40,010 nt of DNA from Butyrivibrio sp. GTDB lineage: Bacteria; Bacillota; Clostridia; Lachnospirales; Lachnospiraceae. The stretch covers positions 1 to 40,010 of the forward strand of contig JAEEXE010000028.1 of assembly GCA_016291375.1 (NCBI GenBank). Reading direction: 5' to 3'. Under the pieces are notes generated by a model, which saw only the letters and a program-made list of their open reading frames with translations, was not told where the DNA came from and did no database searches. Every line of letters begins with the position of its first letter. Position 1 is the first letter of the stretch. This document shows positions 8,686-17,177 of the stretch, piece by piece. The translations under genes and the position numbers were made by a program.

Positions 8686-11073
8686 TCATCCCATTACGAC
8701 TTTTACATTATGTTTGGTATTTGCTTCGCATGAAGGGATGCTTTTAACTTCTTTTCCGTCAAAAAAGATCTTCTTAACACCCTTCTGAACATGGTCGGGG
8801 TTGGAAACCTCTATCTCATACTCAGCTCCGCGCCAGGTACGGTTAACCCTAAACTCTGCCCAGATATCGGGGATACAAGGATCTATCACAAGCTCGTCAT
8901 AGGAAGGTCTGATTCCCAAAATGTATCTCGTTGCTGAGAAATACGCCCATCCGCCGGAACCTGTCATAAACGGATGTCTTGCTCTTCCAAACTGCTTGTG
9001 TGACGGTCCCATAATAAACTGGCAATATGAATATGGCTCTGCCTCTCTGATCTCAATCTTGTCATTCTGATAATAAGGACAAAGAGCATCGTAGAATTTC
9101 ATTGCAGTATTACCGTTTCCAAGCACACACTCCGCAGCCCACGCCCAGGGATTAGGATGTGAAAATACTGAAGAGTTTTCCTTAAGTCCCGGAAATACTT
9201 TGGTAATAAAGCCAATTGACGGGTCAATCTTGGTATAAGGCGGAGTATTAAGTAGTATTCCCCACTTGGTAAAAAGATGCTTATCCACCGCATCCATTGC
9301 TTTTAAAGCCTTTTCCCCGGTTGCTGCTCCCGAAAGAACTGCCCATGCATTGGATTCCAGATGTACTCTTCCCTCTTCATCCTTGTTGGTACCTATCTTC
9401 TTGCCGTTCTTGGTAATTCCTCTGATAAACCAGTCTTCATCCCAAAGAACCTTATCGCAAACTTCCTTAAGCTTTCGGGCGACCTCTTTATAGTGCTGCA
9501 CATCTTCTGCTTTTCCAAGTCTCCCGGCAAGCTCAATGAAATGTGTAAGCGCCCAGTAATGAAGGAAGCTTACCATGGCGCTCTCGCCGCCTCCTAGGTT
9601 AAGGCAATCATTCCAATCAGCCCTAAGACCCTTGCAAACACCGTTTTGTCCGACTTCTCTCTCGGAGAAATCCAATATCTTTTTCATATGTTCGTAGACC
9701 GTGCCTGTAGGTCCGTCTGCATAGGGAACGATCTTTTCTGCAAAGCCAAGATCTCCGGTCTCTTTTATATACTCTGTAATAGAAGGTACGAGCCACAGAG
9801 CGTCGTCGGCGCATGCATCTTCCTTGGAATGTATTCTGTCCGAAGCAGAGACGGGAATAACTGTAGGTGACTTAAAGCCGTCTGATTCGGGTTCTTCCTC
9901 AAACCATGCCGGATCAAAGAGATGAAGGCCATAGCCGTCGGAAACAAGTCCGTTTAACAACTGCAATATTCTCTCTTTACATTTATCAGGATTGGAATGT
10001 GGTATGGTCATGGAATCCTGAGCGGTATCTCTGTATCCAAGCCCTGTTCTTCCTCCCAGCTCAATAAACGAAGCAAACCTTGAGAACATGACATTTATTT
10101 CCGACTGATACAAGGTCCAGGTATTTATCAATGTATTCATGCCTTCATTTGGTGTATCTATCACAAGCTTTTTCATCTTGTTATCCCAATATGAAGCAAG
10201 CTCTTCATAAGCTCTGTCTACATTTGTAAAATCGCTGTATTTTGCTTTTATCCTCTTTCCTTCTACTCTTGTTCCTTCTCCCAGCATAAAGATGAAGCGC
10301 TTTTCTTCACCCGGTTCCAGTACAAAATTCTTCTGAAGACTTCCGCAATGATTTCCGCCTTTTTGCTCCGATGAAGAACATTCGCCCTTTTCTACCGCAA
10401 CGGGATTATCCTCAGTATGGTAGAGTCCAAGGAACTCGTCTCTTTCGCAGTCATATCCATCAGGCTCAAAGCTTGATGCAAAGTACTGGAAGCCATCCGG
10501 CTCATAATGAAGATCCTCCTCTATAATGCCGTCCTCGTAGGATGCTCCGGCGCAGTACAGACTCATCTGGAAATTCTGATTATCTATTGCTATTGAATGA
10601 AATGAAAATTCAAGATATGAGAAAAGAGAGAGTTTTCTTGTCCTGTCCTCTGTGTTCTTAACTCTGACGTCCCACAAAAGAACATTTTCTCCAAGAGGTA
10701 CTGACATCTTCTGTGAACATTTAAGACCGTCATACTCACATTCGTAGACCGTATATGAAAGACCGTGTCTGCAGGTATATTTGGCTTTATCCAAAGGCTT
10801 TGCCACCGGCTGCCAAGATATTGTGAAATAATCGGAAGATTCCGCATCCCTTAGATATACATAATATCCGGGTCTGTCCATTGGAATGCTGTTCCCGTGA
10901 AATCTGCTGATTCTGTGATATTCCGGGCTATCATAAAAAGAATATCCGCCCGCGGTATGATTTATGACTGTGGCAAACTTCTCAACTCCAAGATAGTTTG
11001 TCCAGGATGTCGGCAGGTCGATCCTGTCGATCACATATTCTTTGTTGGTATTATCAAAATGGCCATACTTCAT
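8686..11073 (-). CDS. GH94 disaccharide phosphorylase, chitobiose phosphorylase-like
   Basis: This 795-residue cytoplasmic enzyme belongs to glycoside hydrolase family 94, which splits beta-linked disaccharides with inorganic phosphate. The N terminus (MKYGHFDNTNKEYVI, WTNYLG, HTAGGYSFYDSPEY) and RPGYYVYLRD match, from memory, N,N'-diacetylchitobiose phosphorylase of Vibrio better than cellobiose phosphorylases, which have PYPWINYLG. The catalytic acid lies in RADWNDCLNLGGGES at about Asp489, close to the Vibrio position. The length is full. The ribosome binding site is TTGGAGGGA. It opens the operon with phosphohexomutase, kinase pair and transporter. GH94 membership is firm; the exact substrate is inference. 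Confidence 0.92.
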   Translation of the reverse strand: MKYGHFDNTNKEYVIDRIDLPTSWTNYLGVEKFATVINHTAGGYSFYDSPEYHRISRFHGNSIPMDRPGYYVYLRDAESSDYFTISWQPVAKPLDKAKYTCRHGLSYTVYECEYDGLKCSQKMSVPLGENVLLWDVRVKNTEDRTRKLSLFSYLEFSFHSIAIDNQNFQMSLYCAGASYEDGIIEEDLHYEPDGFQYFASSFEPDGYDCERDEFLGLYHTEDNPVAVEKGECSSSEQKGGNHCGSLQKNFVLEPGEEKRFIFMLGEGTRVEGKRIKAKYSDFTNVDRAYEELASYWDNKMKKLVIDTPNEGMNTLINTWTLYQSEINVMFSRFASFIELGGRTGLGYRDTAQDSMTIPHSNPDKCKERILQLLNGLVSDGYGLHLFDPAWFEEEPESDGFKSPTVIPVSASDRIHSKEDACADDALWLVPSITEYIKETGDLGFAEKIVPYADGPTGTVYEHMKKILDFSEREVGQNGVCKGLRADWNDCLNLGGGESAMVSFLHYWALTHFIELAGRLGKAEDVQHYKEVARKLKEVCDKVLWDEDWFIRGITKNGKKIGTNKDEEGRVHLESNAWAVLSGAATGEKALKAMDAVDKHLFTKWGILLNTPPYTKIDPSIGFITKVFPGLKENSSVFSHPNPWAWAAECVLGNGNTAMKFYDALCPYYQNDKIEIREAEPYSYCQFIMGPSHKQFGRARHPFMTGSGGWAYFSATRYILGIRPSYDELVIDPCIPDIWAEFRVNRTWRGAEYEIEVSNPDHVQKGVKKIFFDGKEVKSIPSCEANTKHNVKVVMG

Positions 11074-11124
11074 GACATAATCCCTCCAAATTTTTCCTTC
11101 TAGGATTATTCTAGTAGTATGGCC
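11061..11124 (-). promoter_or_regulatory. Inverted repeat bracketing the GH94 start codon
   Basis: GGCCATACT (11061-11069, inside the first codons) and AGTATGGCC (11116-11124, in the leader) form a 9-bp perfect inverted repeat. In the mRNA it would close a loop holding the ribosome binding site and start codon. It could modulate translation of the operon's first gene. No clear promoter was seen in the 120-base gap. Confidence 0.3.
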
Positions 11125-11193
11125 TTAAGTTATAAATGTATGTACTTGTTAATTTATGCTTATTTTTGGTGTGACTTGTGTAGCTGTTTTATA

Positions 11194-11712
11194 TTAACTC
11201 ATGAGCTCTGTTACCAGGAACTGGTATATCTCCTGATTCTTCTCTTGCCAGTTATTACAGATACTCTGAGCAATCTCTTCTGTTGGAACAGGAAATCTTA
11301 TATCTACGATATCCTGACCGTTTTCTCTTGCCACAAGATGAGCAGTGTACTCATTGTCCCCTGTCTTTCTGTAATCAGCCAGAATAGATGCTTCGTTTCT
11401 AAGCTTCATACTGTTTGCACGAAGGTACTCATCTATCTGCTGTCTTATCGAAGGATTGATCCTGTTGCCAAAGAATTTAAGGGTTTCCTCTCCCTCTGAT
11501 GTGATCTCAAGGAAGGTCCTGTTAGCCACTGTCTTTTCTATAATGAGCCTTGAAGCAGCAAGTTCTGAAAAGACCTCCTGCAATGTCAGGAATGTTGTAT
11601 ATTCGTTTTCTAATATAAAATCGTATATCTGAGCCTTGCTAAGTGGTACTTCGCAGCGCTTCAGCATATACAAAACTATCATCTTGTATAATGTTAGGTA
11701 CTGTGAACTCAT
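11194..11712 (-). CDS. DUF4364 family protein
   Basis: This 172-residue protein resembles the DUF4364 family of Clostridia. The N-terminal half (about 1-70) looks like a winged-helix fold (LYMLKRCEVPLSKAQIYDFI, then FSELAASRLIIEK), suggesting DNA binding. The C-terminal half is uncharacterised. The ATG at 11712 overlaps the malic enzyme stop by four bases (ATGA), with AAAGG upstream inside that gene, so the two are translationally coupled. No direct functional evidence exists in the sequence. Confidence 0.8.
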   Translation of the reverse strand: MSSQYLTLYKMIVLYMLKRCEVPLSKAQIYDFILENEYTTFLTLQEVFSELAASRLIIEKTVANRTFLEITSEGEETLKFFGNRINPSIRQQIDEYLRANSMKLRNEASILADYRKTGDNEYTAHLVARENGQDIVDIRFPVPTEEIAQSICNNWQEKNQEIYQFLVTELMS

Positions 11713-12857
11713 ATTAATGCCTTTACAGCTGCGGAAATAACGTCAGCAACTCTTGGATCAAACGCTGCGGGAAGAATGTTTACATCTGAGAGCTCTTCAT
11801 CAGGAACAAGACCTGCAAGTGCCTCTGCTGCTGCAAGCTTCATCTCCTCTGTTATCTGCTTTGCACCACCTTCAAGAGCGCCGCGGAAGATTCCGGGGAA
11901 TACAAGAACGTTGTTAACCTGATTGGGGAAGTCGCTTCTTCCTGTTCCTATAACTCTGATTCCTGCTTCCTTTGCAAGATCGGGCATGATCTCGGGAACA
12001 GGATTTGCCATAGCAAACATAATGGCATCCTTGTTCATCTCGCTTGCCATCTCCTTGGTCACGATACCGGGTGCTGAAACACCTACAAATACATCTGCGC
12101 CCTTAAGTGCATCAGCAAGACTACCTGTGAGCTGATCGGGATTGGTTACATCCATCATCTTCTCCTGCATCCAGTTAAGTCCTTCTGTAGACTTACTGAG
12201 GATACCAACCTTATCACACATAGTTACGTTCTTAAATCCATATCTAAGAAGGAGCTTAGTAATAGCTATTCCTGCACTTCCTGCACCATTTACAACAACT
12301 TTGCATTCTTCTTTTTTCTTGCCAACTACCTTAAGACCATTGATGATACCTGCAAGAACAACAATGGCAGTACCGTGCTGATCATCGTGGAATACAGGAA
12401 TATCAAGCTTCTCTTTAAGTCTTTCCTCTATCTCAAAGCATCTTGGAGCTGAGATATCCTCAAGATTGATTCCGCCAAAGCCGGGAGCAAGGTAAGTTAC
12501 AGCCTTAATGATCTCTTCTGTATCCTGTGTATCAAGGCAGATAGGCACTGCGTTAACTCCTCCAAACTCCTTGAAAAGTACTGCTTTTCCTTCCATAACA
12601 GGCATAGCGGCATAAGGTCCGATATTGCCAAGTCCCAGAACAGCACTTCCGTCTGAAACAACCGCAATTGTATTGGACTTGATAGTATATTTATAAGCAA
12701 GGCTCTTATCCTCTGCAATGAGCTTACATGGTTCAGCAACACCGGGTGTATATGCTATTGCAAGGTCCTCCTTGGAATTTACGGGAGCCTTGGATACGGT
12801 CTCAAGCTTTCCGTTCCACTGTTCGTGCATCTGTAGTGCTTTTTCTGCGTTGTTCAT
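11709..12857 (-). CDS. Malic enzyme (malate dehydrogenase, decarboxylating)
   Basis: This 382-residue enzyme is the short bacterial malic enzyme converting malate to pyruvate and CO2 with NAD(P)+. Visible signatures are the catalytic tyrosine region [24 protein letters not shown], the metal site [12 protein letters not shown], the dinucleotide-binding [12 protein letters not shown], and [10 protein letters not shown]. The start at 12857 has AGGAGGATTAG upstream; the longer open frame adds an Arg-rich stretch overlapping the upstream gene and is rejected. Cofactor preference cannot be decided. It lies 13 bases after the DUF5722 gene and overlaps DUF4364. Confidence 0.94.
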   Translation of the reverse strand: MNNAEKALQMHEQWNGKLETVSKAPVNSKEDLAIAYTPGVAEPCKLIAEDKSLAYKYTIKSNTIAVVSDGSAVLGLGNIGPYAAMPVMEGKAVLFKEFGGVNAVPICLDTQDTEEIIKAVTYLAPGFGGINLEDISAPRCFEIEERLKEKLDIPVFHDDQHGTAIVVLAGIINGLKVVGKKKEECKVVVNGAGSAGIAITKLLLRYGFKNVTMCDKVGILSKSTEGLNWMQEKMMDVTNPDQLTGSLADALKGADVFVGVSAPGIVTKEMASEMNKDAIMFAMANPVPEIMPDLAKEAGIRVIGTGRSDFPNQVNNVLVFPGIFRGALEGGAKQITEEMKLAAAEALAGLVPDEELSDVNILPAAFDPRVADVISAAVKALI

Positions 12858-12870
12858 TAATCTAATCCTC

Positions 12871-14673
12871 CTAGAACGTCTTTCCAACTATATCATAAGC
12901 AAAGGCGACAACTTCGTCTCGCTTGTCGGTATCTATATATTTGAACACATTGTAGATCATCTTGTGTCCGCCGCCTGTGTTCTCAAGTCCAAGAGCAAGT
13001 CCCAGTGCTGCGATCTCATCACCTGCATCAACCTGTCTTGAAAGCATAAGTGCATCGATATGTCCGTTTTTGACCATCTTGGTGTAGGCATAGGCAAAGG
13101 CTGCCGCCTGAACAGCTTCTCCGGAAGTAGATGAATATCCCACCTCACTTAATATAATGGATCTGACTCTGCCTTGAGTATCAAGCATCTGCTCTTTTTG
13201 CATATATCCGGTCAGCACCTCGATATTCTCCATAGTGATACAAGGCGTTGACTCTGAATGATTGACATACTTGGATGAATTCCAGAATGCAGTGTTACCG
13301 TTGGGGAAAGAATACGGGTGAGCCGCAAGTCCCCAGTCGATATTGCCGTGGTCCCTGATAGAGGAAGCAAAGATATCAAGTACGTCCTTGGCATCGTAGT
13401 CCCCGGTCTTCTCTGTATTGTATGTCCATCTCTGATCTATAGGTATATAAACCTTGGCGCTTGCATTCTGACTCTTTATGGCATTGTAGAAAACTCGGAA
13501 CGCCCTTGTATAAGCCGCTGTATATGTACCAACATCTACATGCTGCATGAAGTTATATTCTTTTCTGGCATTGACCTCATTGGCAATGATCCACATGCTG
13601 ACATTGCCGTGACCTGAACCTGAATATCTGTTAGCCAAAAAACTTCCGATTGCCGCGCAGGCCTTAACACCACTTGCATCCGAAGCATTAAACATGCGGT
13701 AAGGAGCTGTAGATCCGCCTCTGGCACTTGGATGAGTTATCTCGGGAAAAGCTCCTACATTGGCATCATTGAGAATAATAGCAGCGATATCTATTCCCAT
13801 ACTGTTGAGATTCCTAAACAGATCATCGTAATTGTTCATAACCTGAGCGTTGAAATGATATGTAACGCCGCAATATGTATATGCTATTCCTCCTGAAGTT
13901 GTGAGGATATGTGAAAGCGGAATATTATATGCGCAGTAATTAACTCCAAGATCTGCTAATTCTCCAAGTCTTAGAGGATAGGGAAGTAATCCCTTTATAG
14001 AGCTGTGAGGCATTCCACCGTAGTTACCTCCGGCGCATGCTCCCGGATTGGTTATGTACTTGGGATGGCTAATGCTGACAAACTGTCCGTCCTTTTTGAC
14101 TCCAACACGGAATTTGGAAAAGAGCCTTGTATCCGGTGCTCCTTTTTTGAGTTCTATTGAAAAAGACGTATCATCGCCCTTGTAGATCTTGGAAACAGGC
14201 TCACTCTCTGAAGAAAAATCATCCTCATATGTAGCCTGCTCAAAAAGATAATAATATTTGTCATCACTCTTGGGAATTCCCTCAGATTTAACGGCAATCT
14301 CAACCTTGCCGCCTTCCCCAATGCTACATGTTTCAATCTTGGCAAACTCTGCAGTATTGTCGGGAGTCATCTCAACAGTTGCAGGTCTTTCGGAAAGAGC
14401 GTGTGATACTGACTTACCTGCTCCTACAATCTCCTTGATTATGGAAGGATTGACGTACTCAACCTGTCTTGTACCCTGTTCTTCCAAAGACGCTTCCAAT
14501 ATAGGCTCCACAGCCATTTCGTCACTATCTTTACGCATATTTACTATAAGTGTGACTACCATAACTATGACAAAAATAAGCGCAGCCAATGCGGCTGAAC
14601 CTGTCAGGATTACCAATCTTCTATTCCGGCGGGCTCTTTTCCCTGTATGCACTCTGCGCTTTCTTTTTTTCAT
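12871..14673 (-). CDS. DUF5722 protein, membrane-anchored, glycosidase-like
   Basis: This 600-residue protein has a strongly basic N terminus (KKRKRR, RARRNRR), one membrane segment (about 20-46), a disordered and beta-type region to about 200, and then a TIM-barrel-like domain. I recognise the C-terminal part as DUF5722. The barrel shows MWIIANEVNARKEY (Glu366) and IILSEVGYSS (Glu510), spaced like the acid/base and nucleophile of clan GH-A glycosidases, so an extracellular cell-bound glycosidase is inferred. The start overlaps the rarA stop by four bases. No substrate can be assigned. Confidence 0.82.
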   Translation of the reverse strand: MKKRKRRVHTGKRARRNRRLVILTGSAALAALIFVIVMVVTLIVNMRKDSDEMAVEPILEASLEEQGTRQVEYVNPSIIKEIVGAGKSVSHALSERPATVEMTPDNTAEFAKIETCSIGEGGKVEIAVKSEGIPKSDDKYYYLFEQATYEDDFSSESEPVSKIYKGDDTSFSIELKKGAPDTRLFSKFRVGVKKDGQFVSISHPKYITNPGACAGGNYGGMPHSSIKGLLPYPLRLGELADLGVNYCAYNIPLSHILTTSGGIAYTYCGVTYHFNAQVMNNYDDLFRNLNSMGIDIAAIILNDANVGAFPEITHPSARGGSTAPYRMFNASDASGVKACAAIGSFLANRYSGSGHGNVSMWIIANEVNARKEYNFMQHVDVGTYTAAYTRAFRVFYNAIKSQNASAKVYIPIDQRWTYNTEKTGDYDAKDVLDIFASSIRDHGNIDWGLAAHPYSFPNGNTAFWNSSKYVNHSESTPCITMENIEVLTGYMQKEQMLDTQGRVRSIILSEVGYSSTSGEAVQAAAFAYAYTKMVKNGHIDALMLSRQVDAGDEIAALGLALGLENTGGGHKMIYNVFKYIDTDKRDEVVAFAYDIVGKTF

Positions 14674-16007
14674 GGATCCGTCTTTTTTCCTTGTCCTTTT
14701 AATTTTTTCATATGTTCTTTTATCTTGTTCTCGTATCCGTTCCCTGTAGGGCTGTAGAACTCCTTGCCATTAAGCTCATAGGGAAGATACTGCTGTTCAA
14801 CATAGTGGTTTGGATAGTCGTGGGCATATTTGTAACCTATGCCGTGACCAAGCTTGGCGGCTGATTTGTAATGAGCATCCTGTAGATGAGGCGGAATCGG
14901 AAGATTTCCAGTGTCTCTTACCGTAGACAACGCATCATCAATTGCCATAATGGAAGCATTGCTCTTGGGTGCTGTTGCTATGTAACTTGCAGCCTGAGCC
15001 AAAGTTATCCGAGCCTCCGGCATACCAAGTCTCTCAACAGCAAGTGATGCTGCAACCGCGACCTGAAGGGCCTGGGGATCAGCATTTCCCACATCCTCAG
15101 AAGCACATACCATCATGCGCCTTACTATAAATTTGGGATCTTCACCTGCATTAAGCATCCTTGCAAGGTAGTAAACCGCTGCATCGGGGTCCGATCCTCT
15201 CATACTCTTGATAAAAGCTGATATTGTATCATAGTGATTGTCGCCATCTTTGTCATATCTTGCGACCTTCTTCTGAATACATTCCTCCGCCACTTCCTTG
15301 GTGATATGGATGAGTCCGTCTTCACTACGCTCTGTCGTCATAATACCAAGCTCTATGGCATTGAGTGCATGTCTTGCATCACCGTCAGCAAGATCTGCTA
15401 GAAAATCTGCCGCATCCTGCTCAAGAACTGCTTTGTAACTGCCCATACCACGCTCTGTATCCGTGACCGCCCTGTTGAGCAGTGTCTTGATATCATCTGC
15501 CGTAAGGGGCTTAAGTTCAAAGATAACAGACCTGGAAATAAGAGCGCCGTTCACCTCAAAATACGGATTCTCTGTGGTGGCACCAATAAGGATGACTGTT
15601 CCATCCTCTACAAAAGGAAGCAGATAGTCCTGCTGTCCCTTATTAAACCTGTGTATCTCATCTATAAACAGTATGGTTTTCTTGCCATACATACCAAGGT
15701 TATCCTTGGCCTTTTTTACCACCTCTTCCATGTCTTTCTTGCCGGCTATGGTGGCGTTTATCTGGGTGAATTCCGCCTTGGTCGTATTGGCAATAACCTT
15801 GGCGAGAGTGGTCTTACCCGTTCCGGGAGGACCGTAAAGAATTATGGAACTTAATTTATCAGCTGAAATTGCGCGATAAAGAAGCTTGTCTTTGGCAATA
15901 ATGTGCTGCTGTCCAACCACCTCATCAAGGGTCCTGGGGCGCATTCTTGCGGCAAGCGGAGACTCTTTTTCCATATTGTTTTCGCGCATATACTCAAACA
16001 AATCCAT
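14670..16007 (-). CDS. rarA: Replication-associated recombination protein A (MgsA/RarA)
   Basis: This 445-residue AAA+ ATPase of the clamp-loader clade acts at stalled replication forks. Walker A is GPPGTGKTT (59-67), Walker B is ILFIDEIHRFNK, sensor 1 is IGATTENP, and the C-terminal tetramerisation region carries RGSDPDAAVYYLARML and YKYAHDYPNHYVEQQYLP. The start at 16007 (MDLFEYMREN) agrees with Clostridial relatives; the ribosome binding site is weak. Its coupling to a glycosidase-like gene by a four-base overlap has no obvious functional logic. Confidence 0.95.
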   Translation of the reverse strand: MDLFEYMRENNMEKESPLAARMRPRTLDEVVGQQHIIAKDKLLYRAISADKLSSIILYGPPGTGKTTLAKVIANTTKAEFTQINATIAGKKDMEEVVKKAKDNLGMYGKKTILFIDEIHRFNKGQQDYLLPFVEDGTVILIGATTENPYFEVNGALISRSVIFELKPLTADDIKTLLNRAVTDTERGMGSYKAVLEQDAADFLADLADGDARHALNAIELGIMTTERSEDGLIHITKEVAEECIQKKVARYDKDGDNHYDTISAFIKSMRGSDPDAAVYYLARMLNAGEDPKFIVRRMMVCASEDVGNADPQALQVAVAASLAVERLGMPEARITLAQAASYIATAPKSNASIMAIDDALSTVRDTGNLPIPPHLQDAHYKSAAKLGHGIGYKYAHDYPNHYVEQQYLPYELNGKEFYSPTGNGYENKIKEHMKKLKGQGKKTDP

Positions 16008-16073
16008 AACGCTATAATTCTACTATTTTTACCCCCAAAATGGAAGTATAATGTCTAAACAAACTCAAAAAGA

Positions 16074-16098
16074 AAAAGTGCGCCAAAAGCGCACTTTT
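16074..16098. terminator. Bidirectional-type terminator after the MBL lipoprotein gene
   Basis: AAAAGTGCGC (74-83) pairs with GCGCACTTTT (89-98) around a five-base loop. On the minus strand the T run continues (TTTTTC then TTTTT), so it should terminate the MATE/radical SAM/MBL operon ahead of rarA. T residues on the plus side are fewer. Confidence 0.8.
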
Positions 16099-16121
16099 CT
16101 ACGTATTATAGGAATTTGTAT

Positions 16122-16268
16122 TTATTCATCAACACTGGTAAATCCTTCAAGGACGTCCTCGGGATTATCACTTCCGCAGTCTATATATTCCAGATACTCG
16201 CCATCCACAGTACAGAAGGAAATTGCAATTTTTGACAAATTACTGATCTTCCAAATATATATCCACAT
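16122..16268 (-). CDS. Possible 48-residue small protein at the end of the MBL gene
   Basis: A short frame begins inside the 3' end of the MBL lipoprotein gene in the +1 frame and runs 118 bases beyond its stop. The C-terminal half (FCTVDGEYLEYIDCGSDNP, then EDVLEGFTSVDE) looks like real acidic protein, and the terminator follows its stop codon closely. No clear ribosome binding site precedes the ATG at 16268. It may be a small gene, a remnant of a larger gene whose 5' part is lost, or the distal part of a frameshifted product. The family is not recognised. Confidence 0.35.
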   Translation of the reverse strand: MWIYIWKISNLSKIAISFCTVDGEYLEYIDCGSDNPEDVLEGFTSVDE

Positions 16269-17121
16269 TGCTATTAGTTATATCTATGATGGCGTCGCCT
16301 TCACTTGTAAGTACGGTATTTACGCCTTTTTGTGCCAATACATCCATTGTGTACTGAATATCCATATTTTTCCCTTCTGCAGAAATAATGGCATATTCAG
16401 GCTTGATATAATCAAGAAATTCCTCAAAATTCTTCTTTGCTCTTCCGTGATGAGGAACCTTTAATATAGTACTCTCAAGTCCCGGTGTCTTAATAAGCTC
16501 ATCTATTCTCTCTTCAAGAGCATCTCCCGTAAAGAGCATGGACTTACCACCGTTCACCACTCTCATTGCCAGCGATGAATTGTTGCTGATATCGTCAACA
16601 TAACTCTTGGAAAGAGCAGGATATATTGTAAATGAAACTCCGTCAGCTTCAAATGTAGTCTCTTTGTCGATCACCTGCTCCATGATTCCTTTTGCCTGAA
16701 GTTCTGCATAATACTCAGCCATCTCATCAGAAGTCTTGGATCTGTATGTGACATAAACATTCCCTATTTCAAAATACTTGATCACTCTGTCAGCGCCGCC
16801 AACGTGGTCCTTGTCATAGTGACTTATTATAAGAGCATCCACTTTTTTAACGCCGTGATCCTTAAGCTCCTTAACAAGCTTCTTGCCCTTTTTGTTGGTG
16901 CCTGTATCCATAACATAAGTATGATTTGTCGTCTGTATGATGAAAGAGTCAGCTTCTCCCACTTTAAGAGCTGTAACTCTAAGTGTCCCCTCCGGAACAC
17001 TGTACTCCTCATTTATAGGATAATCTGCAAGCTTGCTCTCTTTGATATCCTCTTCCGGGGCACTGCACCCGCATAAACCTATAACCATCAGCAATAATGC
17101 TGCAAATATTTTTTTCTTCAT
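16240..17121 (-). CDS. MBL-fold lipoprotein, ComEC/Rec2-like hydrolase domain
   Basis: This 293-residue protein has a lipoprotein signal peptide (MKKKIFAALL, lipobox LCGC, Cys19) and a metallo-beta-lactamase domain like the C-terminal domain of ComEC: LKVGEADSFII, VMDTGTNKKG, the metal motif ISHYDKDHVGG, LFTGDALE and VPHHGR. It is predicted to sit outside the membrane, anchored by lipid. Stand-alone domains of this type are probably phosphodiesterases or nucleases, from family knowledge; the substrate is unknown. The ribosome binding site AGAGGACAGAGG is close to the start. It follows the radical SAM gene by 56 bases. Confidence 0.9.
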   Translation of the reverse strand: MKKKIFAALLLMVIGLCGCSAPEEDIKESKLADYPINEEYSVPEGTLRVTALKVGEADSFIIQTTNHTYVMDTGTNKKGKKLVKELKDHGVKKVDALIISHYDKDHVGGADRVIKYFEIGNVYVTYRSKTSDEMAEYYAELQAKGIMEQVIDKETTFEADGVSFTIYPALSKSYVDDISNNSSLAMRVVNGGKSMLFTGDALEERIDELIKTPGLESTILKVPHHGRAKKNFEEFLDYIKPEYAIISAEGKNMDIQYTMDVLAQKGVNTVLTSEGDAIIDITNSNVDIYLEDQ

Positions 17122-17177
17122 CCTCTGTCCTCTCTTTCTTAAGAGCCGGGGATATAAGCTGCAATCCGGCGCAATTA

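Noticed and set aside
16051-16464. 137-codon plus-strand open frame
   Set aside because: It crosses the terminator at 16074-16098 and the antisense of the MBL gene; its translation looks non-coding.
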